The notes: generated by a model from the letters alone, not told the origin. Counted from the first letter of the stretch, positions 25,864-36,014 are shown. The stretch: 64,000 nucleotides of DNA from Pseudomonas helvetica (GCF_039908645.1 NZ_CP150917.1:308501-372500); one strand, 5' to 3'. Numbers and translations are program-made.

Positions 25864-26262
25864 CTAGAGCTGGTCCAGCGGCAGTTTGAGCTTGGCAGCC
25901 AGTGCCTGGGCTTCGAGGTGCCCGGCCGGAGCCTGCAAGTGCAATTTGGCCCCCGCGAGCTCGGCCATTTTTTGCGCTTCGCTGACCAGGCGTTCAGCCA
26001 CGCCACGGCGCCGGGTGATTTTTCGCACGCACAAATGGGATAGCTGCCAGATGTCCTGCTGTCGGTGCAGGCGTGCCGCGCCAAGCAGTCGGTCATTGAA
26101 GCGTCCAGCGATCAGCGAGCCGTCGCGCAGGCTGTGTTCAATCAATTGCAGTTCATCGTTGAACGGAGCAATCAGCCAGCGCGGAGCATCGTGGTAGATC
26201 TTCTGCAGATCCTGCTGATCCTGATAGCTGGGTTCGTTCAGCGATTCGACGACGATGGGCAT
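25864..26262 (-). CDS. GNAT acetyltransferase-like protein, PanZ/PanM family
   Basis: A 132-residue GNAT-fold protein. The acetyl-CoA motif A is VRKITRRRGVAERL; the opening DQQDLQKIYHDAP and the AARLHR strand match PanZ, which binds PanD and triggers its self-cleavage in coenzyme A synthesis in enterobacteria. Whether PanD maturation is its role in this genus is inference; panD is not in the window. It lies 82 bp upstream of the asmA-like gene, on the same strand. Confidence 0.75.
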   Translation of the reverse strand: MPIVVESLNEPSYQDQQDLQKIYHDAPRWLIAPFNDELQLIEHSLRDGSLIAGRFNDRLLGAARLHRQQDIWQLSHLCVRKITRRRGVAERLVSEAQKMAELAGAKLHLQAPAGHLEAQALAAKLKLPLDQL

Positions 26263-26534
26263 AGGGTTTCCTGTGAAAGGGTTGTCCGGGTAATACCCGT
26301 CAATGGGTGAAACGGTTTTTTAGTGTGTGATCGGAACAGATGTCACACAAAAGGTGATATCAGTTTGGTTTTTCTGTCACGGGCAAATGGTAATCTTTGC
26401 CGTTCGTCGGTCCTTCTGCGACCTGTCGTCGCGCCGAGCGGAGCTCTACTCGATAAAACGGTCATGCCTGCGTGCAACAAGGCCGAGAGTGAAGAGTGTC
26501 TGGCGAACCATACTAATAATTGGGGGAAACACAA

Positions 26535-28196
26535 ATGAGCACGAGTACCGAGGCGGGGATTATTCCCGCCCAGTCAGCGTTCCTGTCCAAGGAGCGGATC
26601 ATCGCCAAGCCCGGTTTCAACCGTTGGCTGGTTCCACCGGCCGCGTTGGCCATTCACCTGTGCATCGGCATGGCCTATGGTTTTTCGGTGTTTTGGCTGC
26701 CGTTGTCCAAAGCCCTCGGCGTGACCGCGCCGGTGGCCTGCGCGCCAGACATGAGTTTTATTGCGCAGATTTTCTCGTCCCAGTGTGATTGGCCGATCTC
26801 GATGCTCGGCTGGATCTACACCTTGTTCTTCATCTTCCTCGGCTGCTCGGCAGCGATCTGGGGTGGCTGGCTGGAACATGCCGGGCCACGCAAGGCCGGT
26901 GTTGTTTCGGCGTTGTGCTGGTGCGGCGGTCTGCTGATTTCCGCGCTTGGGGTGTATACCCACCAGATCTGGCTGATGTGGATCGGCTCCGGCGTCATCG
27001 GCGGGATTGGCCTGGGGCTGGGCTACATCTCTCCGGTCTCGACGTTGATCAAGTGGTTCCCGGACAAGCGCGGCATGGCGACCGGCATGGCGATCATGGG
27101 CTTCGGCGGTGGTGCGATGGTCGGTGCTCCGCTGGCAGCAGCGCTGATGGGCCATTTCGCTTCGCCGGCTGGCGTCGGCGTGTGGCAGAGCTTCCTGGTG
27201 ATGGCTGCGATCTACTTCGTGTTCATGATCGGCGGTGCGCTGTCGTACCGCGTTCCGCCGACCGGCTGGAAGCCTGAGGGCTGGACCGCCCCGGCGAAAA
27301 AAGCCGCGAACGCGATGATCACTCACCGTCACGTGCACGTTAACGTTGCGTGGAAAACCCCGCAGTTCCGTCTGGTGTGGCTGGTGCTGTGCCTGAACGT
27401 GTCGGCGGGTATCGGCATCCTCGGCATGGCGTCGCCGCTGTTGCAGGAAGTATTCGCCGGTAAATTGCTCGGCAACGATCTGACCTTTGGTCAGCTGGAT
27501 GCTTCGCAATTGGCGTCGATCGCGGCAATCGCTGCCGGTTTCACTGGTTTGCTGAGTCTGTTCAATATCGGTGGGCGGTTCTTCTGGGCGTCGTTCTCCG
27601 ACTACCTGGGCCGCAAAAACACCTACTTCGTGTTTTTCGCCCTGGGGTTTGCCCTGTATGCGTTGATCCCGAACCTTGGCCATCTGGGCAACATCGCGCT
27701 GTTCGTGGCGGCGTTCTGCATCATCCTGTCGATGTACGGCGGTGGTTTTGCGACGGTTCCGGCGTACCTGGCGGACCTGTTCGGTACGCAAATGGTCGGT
27801 GCGATCCACGGTCGTCTGCTGACTGCCTGGGCCGCTGCCGGCGTGCTCGGCCCGGTGTTGGTGAACTACCTGCGTGAGTACCAGTTGAGCATCGGCGTCG
27901 AACGCGCGGCTGCGTATGACATCACCCTGTACATCCTTGCGGGCCTGCTGGTGCTGGGTTTCCTCTGCAACCTGCTGGTGCGTCCGGTGGCGGATAAATA
28001 CTTCATGAGCGATGCCGAGCTGGCCGTCGAACAGGCGCTGGGTCACGACAAAGGCGCGGACAGCACCACCGTGCTGGAGTGGAAAGCTTCCTCGGGCAGC
28101 GTGCCGTTGGCCATTGCCGCATGGCTGGTGGTGGGCATTCCGCTGGCGTGGGGCGTTTGGGTGACGTTGCAGAAGACAGCCGTCCTGTTCCACTAA
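26535..28196 (+). CDS. OFA-type MFS transporter
   Basis: The start at 26535 follows GGGGG by eight bases and gives 553 residues. About twelve membrane segments plus an extra C-terminal pair are visible; FSVFWLPLSKALG in the first segment and GPRKAGVVSALCW, SDYLGRKNTYF loops are typical MFS features. The layout matches the oxalate/formate antiporter (OFA) family, which moves small mono- or dicarboxylates. A conserved central loop (HRHVHVNVAWKTPQF) separates the halves. Substrate is unknown. A REP palindrome follows the stop. Confidence 0.85.
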   Translation: MSTSTEAGIIPAQSAFLSKERIIAKPGFNRWLVPPAALAIHLCIGMAYGFSVFWLPLSKALGVTAPVACAPDMSFIAQIFSSQCDWPISMLGWIYTLFFIFLGCSAAIWGGWLEHAGPRKAGVVSALCWCGGLLISALGVYTHQIWLMWIGSGVIGGIGLGLGYISPVSTLIKWFPDKRGMATGMAIMGFGGGAMVGAPLAAALMGHFASPAGVGVWQSFLVMAAIYFVFMIGGALSYRVPPTGWKPEGWTAPAKKAANAMITHRHVHVNVAWKTPQFRLVWLVLCLNVSAGIGILGMASPLLQEVFAGKLLGNDLTFGQLDASQLASIAAIAAGFTGLLSLFNIGGRFFWASFSDYLGRKNTYFVFFALGFALYALIPNLGHLGNIALFVAAFCIILSMYGGGFATVPAYLADLFGTQMVGAIHGRLLTAWAAAGVLGPVLVNYLREYQLSIGVERAAAYDITLYILAGLLVLGFLCNLLVRPVADKYFMSDAELAVEQALGHDKGADSTTVLEWKASSGSVPLAIAAWLVVGIPLAWGVWVTLQKTAVLFH

Positions 28197-28211
28197 ACAC
28201 ATGACTCCCTT

Positions 28212-28303
28212 GTAGGAGCAAAGCTTGCTCGCGATGAACGATAACGCGGTGTGTCAGGCGTACTGTCATCGCGGGCAAGGACTCGGCGTCCCCCCGCTCC
28301 TAC
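28212..28303. repeat. REP-type inverted repeat
   Basis: GTAGGAGCAAAGCTTGCTCGCGATGA and an imperfect reverse complement ending CCGCTCCTAC form a large palindrome between the MFS gene and the his operon. The GTAGGAGC...CTTGCTCGCGAT core is a common Pseudomonas REP motif. Confidence 0.8.
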
Positions 28304-28390
28304 ATGTCATGACAGGTATGCCCCCGGCGGCATTGGGTTCAGCCCGTCAGGGATATCACCTCGCGTGTTTCTGTTTGGCGTCCGCGCCCC

Positions 28391-28396
28391 TATAAT
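28391..28396 (+). promoter_or_regulatory. Likely -10 element of the his operon
   Basis: TATAAT at 28391-28396 is a perfect sigma-70 -10 hexamer, 39 bp upstream of the hisB ATG. No clear -35 match was found. Confidence 0.5.
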
Positions 28397-28434
28397 GGTT
28401 GCCTTTTTCGCCCAATGATTTTGCGGAGCTGGTG

Positions 28435-29028
28435 ATGGCCGAACGTAAGGCGTCAGTCGAGCGCGACACTCTGGAAACCCAGATCAAAGCCTCGATCAAC
28501 CTGGATGGCACCGGAAAGGCCCGATTCAATATCGGTGTTCCCTTCCTTGAGCACATGCTGGACCAGATCGCCCGTCACGGGCTGATCGACCTGGATATCG
28601 AGTGCAAGGGTGACCTGCATATCGACGACCACCACACGGTGGAAGACGTCGGTATCACGCTGGGTCAGGCTTTCACCAAAGCCATCGGCGACAAAAAAGG
28701 CATCCGTCGTTACGGCCACGCCTATGTGCCGCTCGATGAAGCGCTGTCGCGCGTGGTCATCGACTTCTCTGGCCGTCCTGGCCTGCAGATGCATGTACCG
28801 TATACCCGCGCCACTGTCGGCGGCTTCGATGTCGACCTGTTCCAGGAGTTTTTCCAGGGCTTCGTCAACCACGCCAACGTCAGCTTGCACATCGACAATC
28901 TGCGTGGGCACAACACCCACCACCAGATTGAAACCGTGTTCAAGGCCTTCGGTCGCGCATTGCGCATGGCCGTCGAGCTTGATGAGCGCATGGCCGGGCA
29001 AATGCCTTCGACCAAGGGCGTTCTGTAA
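28435..29028 (+). CDS. hisB: Imidazoleglycerol-phosphate dehydratase HisB
   Basis: A 197-residue monofunctional IGP dehydratase, without the phosphatase domain found in enterobacterial HisB. The metal-binding histidines are seen in [21 protein letters not shown] and [10 protein letters not shown]. It catalyses step 7 of histidine synthesis. The start at 28435 follows a GGAG-like site; hisH overlaps by one base (TAATG). It is the first gene of the his operon here. Confidence 0.97.
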   Translation: MAERKASVERDTLETQIKASINLDGTGKARFNIGVPFLEHMLDQIARHGLIDLDIECKGDLHIDDHHTVEDVGITLGQAFTKAIGDKKGIRRYGHAYVPLDEALSRVVIDFSGRPGLQMHVPYTRATVGGFDVDLFQEFFQGFVNHANVSLHIDNLRGHNTHHQIETVFKAFGRALRMAVELDERMAGQMPSTKGVL

Positions 29029-29666
29029 TGCAGACGGTCGCGGTTATCGATTACGGCATGGGCAACCTGCACTCGGTGGCCAAGGCCCTCGAGCACGTCG
29101 GTGCCGGCAAGGTGCTGATCACCAGCGATGCCAGCGTGATTCGCGAAGCCGACCGGGTGGTTTTCCCCGGTGTGGGCGCGATTCGCGATTGCATGGCGGA
29201 GATCCGTCGCCTGGGCTTCGACTCGCTGGTGCGTGAAGTCAGCCAGGACCGTCCGTTCCTCGGCATCTGCGTGGGCATGCAAGCCTTGCTCGAACGCAGT
29301 GAAGAAAACGACGGCGTCGACTGCATCGGCCTGTTTCCCGGCCAGGTGAAGTTCTTCGGCAAAGGTCTGCATGAAGACGGCGAACACCTGAAAGTCCCGC
29401 ACATGGGCTGGAACGAAGTGAAGCAGACGGTGAGTCATCCGCTGTGGCACAACATTCCGGACCTGGCGCGTTTCTACTTCGTGCACAGCTACTACATCGC
29501 CGCCGGCAATCCGCGTCAGGTCGTGGGTAGTGGTCACTACGGCGTCGACTTCGCCGCAGCGCTGGCCGAAGGTTCGCGTTTCGCTGTGCAGTTCCACCCG
29601 GAGAAGAGCCATACCCATGGCCTGCAATTGCTGCAGAACTTCGCTGCGTGGGACGGTCGCTGGTAA
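29028..29666 (+). CDS. hisH: Imidazole glycerol phosphate synthase subunit HisH
   Basis: A 212-residue class I glutamine amidotransferase. The nucleophile cysteine is in [12 protein letters not shown], and the His-Glu pair in [12 protein letters not shown]. It supplies ammonia to HisF for ring closure at step 6 of histidine synthesis. Start and stop codons overlap with both neighbours by one base, so translation is coupled. Confidence 0.97.
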   Translation: MQTVAVIDYGMGNLHSVAKALEHVGAGKVLITSDASVIREADRVVFPGVGAIRDCMAEIRRLGFDSLVREVSQDRPFLGICVGMQALLERSEENDGVDCIGLFPGQVKFFGKGLHEDGEHLKVPHMGWNEVKQTVSHPLWHNIPDLARFYFVHSYYIAAGNPRQVVGSGHYGVDFAAALAEGSRFAVQFHPEKSHTHGLQLLQNFAAWDGRW

Positions 29667-29923
29667 TGGCCGTCAAGAAAAAGCCGCCGATCCTCACGCT
29701 CACACCCGAGCAAGAGAACGAGGCCAACAGCAAGATCAAGCGTTTCATGGAAGACCGCTTCGAACTTGACCTTGGCTCGTTCGAGGCAGCTGAAATTCTT
29801 GAGCTGTTTACCCGCGAAATTGCTCCGCACTATTACAACAGGGCGATTTTCGATGTGCAGGCGCACCTCAAGGAGAGGTTCGAAAGCATCGAAAGCGACC
29901 TGTGGGCGCTCGAGAAAAACTGA
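29666..29923 (+). CDS. DUF2164 family protein
   Basis: An 85-residue protein starting at the ATG that overlaps the hisH stop (TAATG). It is helical and charged (LTPEQENEANSKIKRFMEDRF, then YYNRAIFDVQAHLKERFESIE), typical of the DUF2164 family of unknown function. Its position between hisH and hisA, tightly coupled to hisH, puts it in the histidine operon, but nothing in the sequence indicates a catalytic role. Confidence 0.85.
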   Translation: MAVKKKPPILTLTPEQENEANSKIKRFMEDRFELDLGSFEAAEILELFTREIAPHYYNRAIFDVQAHLKERFESIESDLWALEKN

Positions 29924-29965
29924 TTTCCGAGCAACGCTGAAAAATCGAATTTAAAGGTTTGCCAG

Positions 29966-30703
29966 ATGCTGATTATTCCCGCTATCGATCTTAAAGACGG
30001 TGCCTGCGTACGTCTGCGCCAGGGCCGCATGGAAGATTCCACAGTGTTCTCCGATGACCCGGTGAGCATGGCTGCCAAGTGGGTGGAGGGCGGTTGCCGT
30101 CGCCTGCATCTGGTCGACCTGAACGGCGCCTTCGAAGGCCAGCCAGTCAACGGCGAAGTGGTCACTGCGATCGCCAAGCGCTACCCGAACCTGCCGATTC
30201 AGATCGGTGGTGGTATCCGCTCGCTGGAAACCATTGAACACTACGTGAAAGCGGGCGTGAGCTACGTGATCATCGGCACCAAAGCCGTTAAAGACCCGGC
30301 CTTCGTCGCCGAAGCCTGCCGCGCCTTCCCGGGCAAAGTTATCGTTGGTCTGGATGCGAAGGACGGTTTTGTCGCCACCGATGGCTGGGCTGAAATCAGC
30401 ACTGTGCAGGTTATCGACCTGGCGAAGCAGTTTGAAGCCGACGGCGTGTCTGCGATCGTTTATACCGACATCGCCAAAGACGGCATGATGCAAGGCTGCA
30501 ACGTGTCGTACACCGCAGCACTGGCCGCCGCCACGCGGATTCCGGTGATTGCGTCCGGCGGTATTCACAACCTCGGTGACATCAAGTCGCTGCTCGACGC
30601 CAAGGCGCCGGGGATCATCGGCGCCATCACCGGCCGGGCGATTTACGAAGGCACCCTCGACGTCGCTGAAGCGCAAGCTTTCTGCGATTCGTACAAAGGC
30701 TGA
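29966..30703 (+). CDS. hisA: ProFAR isomerase HisA
   Basis: A 245-residue (beta-alpha)8 barrel. Catalytic aspartates are seen in IPAIDLKDG and near [10 protein letters not shown]; phosphate-binding GGGIRS and ASGGIHN loops are present. It isomerises ProFAR to PRFAR in histidine synthesis. It lies 42 bp after the DUF2164 gene and nine bases before hisF. Confidence 0.97.
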   Translation: MLIIPAIDLKDGACVRLRQGRMEDSTVFSDDPVSMAAKWVEGGCRRLHLVDLNGAFEGQPVNGEVVTAIAKRYPNLPIQIGGGIRSLETIEHYVKAGVSYVIIGTKAVKDPAFVAEACRAFPGKVIVGLDAKDGFVATDGWAEISTVQVIDLAKQFEADGVSAIVYTDIAKDGMMQGCNVSYTAALAAATRIPVIASGGIHNLGDIKSLLDAKAPGIIGAITGRAIYEGTLDVAEAQAFCDSYKG

Positions 30704-30712
30704 GGACTTACC

Positions 30713-31483
30713 ATGGCGCTGGCCAAACGCATCATTCCTTGCCTGGACGTGGATAACGGCCGGGTCGTCAAAGGTGTGAAGTTCGAGAACATCCGTGACG
30801 CCGGCGATCCGGTGGAAATCGCCCGTCGCTACGACGAGCAGGGTGCCGACGAGATTACTTTTCTCGACATCACCGCCAGCGTCGATGGCCGCGATACCAC
30901 GTTGCATACCGTCGAGCGCATGGCCAGCCAGGTGTTCATCCCGCTGACCGTCGGCGGTGGCGTGCGCACCGTGCAAGACATCCGCAACCTGCTCAATGCC
31001 GGCGCAGACAAGGTCTCGATCAACACCGCGGCGGTGTTCAATCCAGAGTTTGTCGGCGAAGCGGCGCAGCATTTCGGCTCGCAGTGCATCGTTGTCGCCA
31101 TCGACGCCAAGAAGGTTTCACTGCCGGGCGAAACCCCGCGCTGGGAGATCTTCACCCACGGCGGTCGCAAACCTACCGGGCTGGACGCGGTGGAGTGGGC
31201 GAAGAAGATGGAAGGTCTGGGTGCCGGCGAAATCCTGCTGACCAGCATGGACCAGGACGGCATGAAAAACGGCTTCGACCTGGGCGTCACGCGTGCCATC
31301 AGCGATGCACTGGGGATTCCGGTGATCGCTTCGGGCGGCGTCGGCAATTTGCAGCATCTGGCTGACGGCATTCTTGAAGGCCACGCCAGTGCGGTGCTGG
31401 CAGCGAGTATTTTCCACTTCGGCGAATACACCGTACCGGAAGCCAAGGCCTACATGGCGCAACGCGGTATCTGCGTCCGATAA
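30713..31483 (+). CDS. hisF: Imidazole glycerol phosphate synthase subunit HisF
   Basis: A 256-residue cyclase barrel. The catalytic aspartates are in [14 protein letters not shown] (Asp11) and VVAIDAKK (near 130), with phosphate loops GGGVRT and ASGGVGN. It uses ammonia from HisH to form IGP and AICAR. It is the last his gene in the cluster. Confidence 0.97.
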   Translation: MALAKRIIPCLDVDNGRVVKGVKFENIRDAGDPVEIARRYDEQGADEITFLDITASVDGRDTTLHTVERMASQVFIPLTVGGGVRTVQDIRNLLNAGADKVSINTAAVFNPEFVGEAAQHFGSQCIVVAIDAKKVSLPGETPRWEIFTHGGRKPTGLDAVEWAKKMEGLGAGEILLTSMDQDGMKNGFDLGVTRAISDALGIPVIASGGVGNLQHLADGILEGHASAVLAASIFHFGEYTVPEAKAYMAQRGICVR

Positions 31484-31549
31484 AGGCCAGTGGACAGCAT
31501 GGCGGGCTCAGGGCAAGCTTGGGCACGCCATGGATTCCGGTAAACCGTC

Positions 31550-32305
31550 ATGCTCAAACGTCTTCTCCTGGTACTCGCCAGCGCCTCGTTACTACTGGCT
31601 GGCGCTGCACGTGCTGCAGAAAAAACCGGCCCCGATCTGGTGCTGCTGACGGAAAACTTCCCGCCGTACAACATGGCGAAGAACGGCAAGAACTTCGCTC
31701 AGGAAGACAACATCGATGGCATCGCCGTGGACATCGTCCGCGAGATGTTCAAGCGCGCCGAAATCACTTACAGCCTGACACTGCGTTTCCCTTGGGAGCG
31801 GATCTACAAACTCGCCCTGGAGAAACCCGGGTATGGCGTGTTCGTCATGGCGCGACTGCCGGACCGCGAGAAACTCTTCAAATGGGTCGGCCCGATTGGT
31901 CCGGACGACTGGATCATGCTGGCCAAGGCTGACAGCAAGATCACCCTCGAGTCGCTGGCGCAGGCGCGCAAATACAAGATCGGCGCCTACAAAGGTGATG
32001 CGATCGCCGAAACGTTGGCCAAGCAGGGTCTGAAACCGATCGTGGTGCTGCGCGATCAGGACAACGCGAAGAAGCTGGTCAATGGCCAGATCGACCTTTG
32101 GGCGACGGGAGATCCTGCTGGCCGTTACCTCGCTCGGCAGGATGGCGTGACGGGCCTCAAGACCGTGCTGCGTTTCAACAGTGCCCAGCTTTATCTGGCG
32201 CTGAACAAAGACGTGTCCGACGAAATCGTCGCCAGGCTTCAGGCCGCGCTGGATCAGTTGCGCAAGGAAGGCGTGGTGGACGACATCATGGCGCGGTATC
32301 TGTAA
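31550..32305 (+). CDS. Periplasmic solute-binding protein (amino acid-type)
   Basis: A 251-residue protein with a signal peptide (MLKRLLLVLASASLLLAGAA, cut near ARA-AEK). The mature part belongs to the SBP_bac_3 fold (LLTENFPPYNMAKNG, DGIAVDIVREMFKRA). No permease or ATPase genes adjoin it, so it is an orphan; similar orphans in pseudomonads are sometimes sensors or feed transporters encoded elsewhere. It lies downstream of hisF but with no coupling. Confidence 0.85.
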   Translation: MLKRLLLVLASASLLLAGAARAAEKTGPDLVLLTENFPPYNMAKNGKNFAQEDNIDGIAVDIVREMFKRAEITYSLTLRFPWERIYKLALEKPGYGVFVMARLPDREKLFKWVGPIGPDDWIMLAKADSKITLESLAQARKYKIGAYKGDAIAETLAKQGLKPIVVLRDQDNAKKLVNGQIDLWATGDPAGRYLARQDGVTGLKTVLRFNSAQLYLALNKDVSDEIVARLQAALDQLRKEGVVDDIMARYL

Positions 32306-32310
32306 GGTCC

Positions 32311-32455
32311 TGTGGCGAGGGGGCTTGCCCCCGTTTGGGCGCAAAGCGGCCCTAAAACCAAGCACCGCAGTGATTCAGACAGAACGAGTGGGTATCTTTT
32401 ACGACTGCTTCGCCCGAGCGCGGACCGGCCGACGTGGGCAAGCCCCCTCGCCACA
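32311..32455. repeat. REP-type inverted repeat
   Basis: TGTGGCGAGGGGGCTTGCCC (32311-32330) and its reverse complement (32436-32455) bound a 105-bp spacer between two convergent genes. It is the same REP family as the element at 59087-59230. Confidence 0.85.
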
Positions 32456-32469
32456 AGAGCGAATCCTTT

Positions 32470-33249
32470 TCAGCGGTAAACCCCGTCCTTCCCGTGCCCA
32501 ACCATCGCCTTGTTGCTGCGCACGCTGATCATCAACTTGATATCGATCCAGTCGATGCCCTGGGCCTTGAGCTTGGGCAGTTCGCGCTCAAGCACCGCCA
32601 GGGTTTGTGGATAGGGGTGGCCGATCATCACCGCAGAGCCTTGCTTGTGGGCCAGGCTGATGGCGGTCTGTAGCTGAGTGAAGATTGCGTCCTCGGTGCG
32701 CTCGTCATCGAGAAACACATCTCGCGAAACACTCGCCAAACCGATCTTCTGCGCCTCGGCGGCGGCGACGGTCTGGGCGCTGGTACGGCTGTCTACAAAG
32801 AACTTGTGCCGACGTTGCAGTTCGGCCATCAGCCAGGTCATGGCCGGTTGCTGGGCGGTCATGCGGCTGCCCATGTGGTTGTTGATGCCGCTGGTATAGG
32901 GCACGGCGTTGAACGCCGCACTCAGGCGTTTTTCCAGCTCTTCGATGGGGAGTTCGGGATGCCAGGCGAACGGGCCGGTGGCCGGGTCCATGGGCATGTG
33001 CAGTATGACGATCTTGCCGGCGTGGTGGGCCTCGCGGGCAAATTCGGCAGCGTGGGGAGTGTCGGGCATGATTGCCGTGGTCACCGGTCCGGGCAGCGCC
33101 AGCACACGGCGGTCGCGCGGCAGGTTTTGCCCGAGGTCATCGATGATCAGGCTCAGGTAGGCCTTGTGTGGTGCCGCCGTCTCGGCAGGCGCCGCGTGAG
33201 CAGCACCCGCCAGACAGCACAGCAGGCTGAGGATGACCCGCAAGCGCAT
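32470..33249 (-). CDS. Divergent polysaccharide deacetylase family protein (YibQ-like)
   Basis: A 259-residue exported protein (signal peptide MRLRVILSLLCCLAGAAHA). The catalytic Asp-Asp is in LSLIIDDLGQN, and metal histidines lie in HMPMDP and NNHMGSRM, as in the divergent polysaccharide deacetylase (DUF610/YibQ) family. It starts two bases after the ctpA stop and is the third gene of the envC-ctpA-deacetylase operon, suggesting a cell-wall role. Confidence 0.88.
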   Translation of the reverse strand: MRLRVILSLLCCLAGAAHAAPAETAAPHKAYLSLIIDDLGQNLPRDRRVLALPGPVTTAIMPDTPHAAEFAREAHHAGKIVILHMPMDPATGPFAWHPELPIEELEKRLSAAFNAVPYTSGINNHMGSRMTAQQPAMTWLMAELQRRHKFFVDSRTSAQTVAAAEAQKIGLASVSRDVFLDDERTEDAIFTQLQTAISLAHKQGSAVMIGHPYPQTLAVLERELPKLKAQGIDWIDIKLMISVRSNKAMVGHGKDGVYR

Positions 33250-33250
33250 C

Positions 33251-34570
33251 TCAGTGGCCGCGGGTGATGCTCAGGCCTTTGAGCAGGCTCAGGGCCTGGG
33301 CCAATTGGTAATCGTCGTCCTGTGGCATCGGTTTGGCTTTGCCGCTGGACTTGGTTGGCTTGTCGGCGCCGCCGTTGCCATTGCCCAGGTGACCTTGCAG
33401 ATCGGCTTCCTTGAAGTATTCGCCGTCCTGCTCGTTGGTGATCTTGGCCTTGCGCACTTCGATGTCCGGAACGATGCCCTGGGCCTGGATCGAGCGCCCG
33501 TTCGGCGTGAAGTACAACGCGGTGGTGATCTTCAGCGCACGGTCGTTGTTCAGTGGCAGCACGGTTTGCACCGAGCCTTTACCGAAGCTGGTGGTGCCCA
33601 TGACCACTGCGCGTTTTTGATCTTGCAGGGCGCCGGCGACAATTTCCGAGGCCGAGGCGCTACCGCCGTTGATCAGCACGACCATTGGCACCGCTTCGCT
33701 TTCGTCCTTGCCGGTGGCAGTGAAGCGCAGCTCAGAGTTGGCGATACGGCCCTTGGTGTAAACGATCAAGCCTTTGGTGATGAAGTGGTCGACCACTTCG
33801 ACCGCTGCTTGCAGCACGCCGCCCGGGTTGTTGCGCAGGTCAAGCACGATGCCGCTGAGCTTCTTGCCATTGTCCTTGCGCAACTTGGCCAGGGCCTTGG
33901 AGACCTCTTCACCGGTCTTGACCTGGAACTGGGTGATGCGGATGTAGGCGTAGCCCGAATCCAGCAACTGGCTCTTCACGCTCTTGACCTGGATGGTCGC
34001 GCGGGTCAGCGTCACGTCGAACGGTGCACCACCATCGCGCACCAGAGTCAGAGTGATCTTCTCGCCGATCTTGCCGCGCATCTTGTCCACGGCTTCGGTC
34101 ATGCTCTGGCCGCGGGTTGGCTGGCCGTTGATCTTGACGATGAAGTCACCCGCCTGGATGCCGGCTTTTGAGGCAGGGGTGTCATCGATCGGCGAAACGA
34201 CTTTGATGAAACCGTCTTCGGCGCCGACTTCGATGCCCAGGCCGCCGAATTCGCCGCTGGTGCTTTCCTGCAACTCGGCAAAGTCTTCCGGGCCGAGGTA
34301 GGCGGAGTGTGGGTCAAGGTTGCTGAGCATGCCCTTGATGGCATTTTCCAGCAGGGTCTTGTCGTCAACCGGTTCGACATAGGCAGCCTTGATCCGGTCC
34401 ATGACCTCGGCAAAGGTGCGCAGCTCTTCCAGCGGCAATGGCGCCTTGGTGGTCGCAGCAGTGCCCGCAGGCGCAACCGCCGGGGCCGGTTGAGCGGCAA
34501 ACGCCAACGGCGCACCGATCACCAGAGCGATCGTCAGGGCCAGCGAATTGAGGCGGGACAAATGCAGCAT
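33251..34570 (-). CDS. ctpA: S41 family carboxyl-terminal processing protease
   Basis: A 439-residue protease with a signal peptide (cleaved near AFA-AQ), a PDZ domain around residues 95-185 (GGLGIEV... AGIQAGDFIVKING) and an S41 catalytic core. The catalytic serine is in NGGSASASEIV and the lysine in TSFGKGSVQ. From family knowledge, CtpA in Pseudomonas trims peptidoglycan hydrolases in the periplasm. It lies downstream of envC, 34 bases after its stop. Confidence 0.94.
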   Translation of the reverse strand: MLHLSRLNSLALTIALVIGAPLAFAAQPAPAVAPAGTAATTKAPLPLEELRTFAEVMDRIKAAYVEPVDDKTLLENAIKGMLSNLDPHSAYLGPEDFAELQESTSGEFGGLGIEVGAEDGFIKVVSPIDDTPASKAGIQAGDFIVKINGQPTRGQSMTEAVDKMRGKIGEKITLTLVRDGGAPFDVTLTRATIQVKSVKSQLLDSGYAYIRITQFQVKTGEEVSKALAKLRKDNGKKLSGIVLDLRNNPGGVLQAAVEVVDHFITKGLIVYTKGRIANSELRFTATGKDESEAVPMVVLINGGSASASEIVAGALQDQKRAVVMGTTSFGKGSVQTVLPLNNDRALKITTALYFTPNGRSIQAQGIVPDIEVRKAKITNEQDGEYFKEADLQGHLGNGNGGADKPTKSSGKAKPMPQDDDYQLAQALSLLKGLSITRGH

Positions 34571-34604
34571 GTCGAACGAACTCCTAATGTAGGTGACTCA
34601 ACGC

Positions 34605-35900
34605 CTATCCTTGCGCGCGGCACCATTGTGCTGGATCACTCGGGTGACCCTGCTGACGAATAGCGAAATACAGTGCAGGAGTGTCCTGGCCACCACTGTT
34701 ACCGACAGTGGAGATGGATTCACCGGCCTTGACCACATCACCGGCCGCTTTAAGCAGCGTCTGGTTGTGGCCGTACAAACTCAAAAAACCATTGCCGTGG
34801 TCGAGGATCACCAGCAAACCGGCACCGCGCAACCAGTCGGCAAACACCACGCGACCGCCGTGTACGGCATGCACCTGGCTGCCTGCAGAGGCGCTGATCA
34901 TCACGCCGTCCCACTTGGTTCGGGCATCGTCACCACGGGTTTCACCAAAACGCGCAAGCAATCGACCATCGACAGGCCACGGAAGTTTTCCGCGGGCGGA
35001 AGCAAAGGGCCCGCCGAAGGACTCGCCGGCACTTGAAACCAGTGCGCCGGGTGTCGACTTGACGGGCTTGCGTGGGGCATCAGTAGGGGCCTCAGCCCGG
35101 GCCTGAGCCTCACGTAAACGCTTTTTTTCGGCTTCCTGCTGGGCGATCAGCGCTTTTTGTCGCGCTTCTTCTGCCTCACGGGCCTGGCGGGCCAGGGTTT
35201 CCTCGATGGTTTTGAGTACTTTAGACAGATCGGCCTGATCCTGCTCGCGGGCTTGTAGCTTCTGGTCGCGGGCTTTCACGTCGTCGTTGAGCTTGGCCAG
35301 GACTTGCTGACGCTCCTTGCGGACTTTGTCGAGTTCGTCACGCTGGCTGTCGAGGCTGCTTTTCTGCACCAGCAACTGGGCTTGTTGCTGGGCGATATCC
35401 TGCTCGACGTTGGCCAGCTGGCGCAGGGTTTCGTTGAAATTCTTCAACTGCTCCAGGCGTGCCTGGCTCAGGTAGTCGTAATAGGTGAGGGTGCGGGCGA
35501 ATTTTTCCGGGTTCTGCTGGTTGAGCAGCAGCTTCAGGTACTCCTGACGGCCGTTCTGATAGGCCGCGCGGGCCTGAATGGCGATCAGTCGTTGCTGTTC
35601 AATGCGCGCGCTCTGGAGTTTTTTTTTCTCACCATCGAGTCGCTGTATCTCGGATTCGCTTTTCTTCAGCTCTTTTTGCAGTGCATCGACCTGCTTTTCG
35701 AGCTTGCCCATCTCGGTCTCGGTGCCTTTGAGGTCCTTTTGCACGCCGGACTTTTCTTCCTGCAACTTGCCCAGCAGCTTTTTCAGCTCGGCAATATCCT
35801 GACGCGTGGCGTCCAACTGTTGTTGGGTTTGCGCGCGTTCATCGGCAAACGCCGGATGGAGCAGGCAGGTCAGGGCAAGGGCAATCAGGGCGCGAAGCAT
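34605..35900 (-). CDS. envC: Murein hydrolase activator EnvC
   Basis: About 431 residues from ATG 35900 (a GTG five codons up is an alternative; neither has a strong ribosome site). A signal peptide (LRALIALALTCLLHPAFA) precedes a long coiled coil (about 25-270) and a C-terminal LytM domain. The LytM zinc ligands are missing (WDG instead of HxGxD, LYFAIRQQG instead of HLHFE), as in E. coli EnvC. Such proteins activate amidases at the septum rather than cut themselves. It heads the envC-ctpA operon. Confidence 0.93.
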   Translation of the reverse strand: MLRALIALALTCLLHPAFADERAQTQQQLDATRQDIAELKKLLGKLQEEKSGVQKDLKGTETEMGKLEKQVDALQKELKKSESEIQRLDGEKKKLQSARIEQQRLIAIQARAAYQNGRQEYLKLLLNQQNPEKFARTLTYYDYLSQARLEQLKNFNETLRQLANVEQDIAQQQAQLLVQKSSLDSQRDELDKVRKERQQVLAKLNDDVKARDQKLQAREQDQADLSKVLKTIEETLARQAREAEEARQKALIAQQEAEKKRLREAQARAEAPTDAPRKPVKSTPGALVSSAGESFGGPFASARGKLPWPVDGRLLARFGETRGDDARTKWDGVMISASAGSQVHAVHGGRVVFADWLRGAGLLVILDHGNGFLSLYGHNQTLLKAAGDVVKAGESISTVGNSGGQDTPALYFAIRQQGHPSDPAQWCRAQG

Positions 35901-36014
35901 AAAGGCGGGCGACACCAGGGGAAAAAGGACAGCCTAGTATGCCCGGCCAAGGCTGTAAAAAAAACGTCCATTTCTGGCTGTGTGATAACTGGACTGAAAA
36001 ACGCCGAAAACCAA

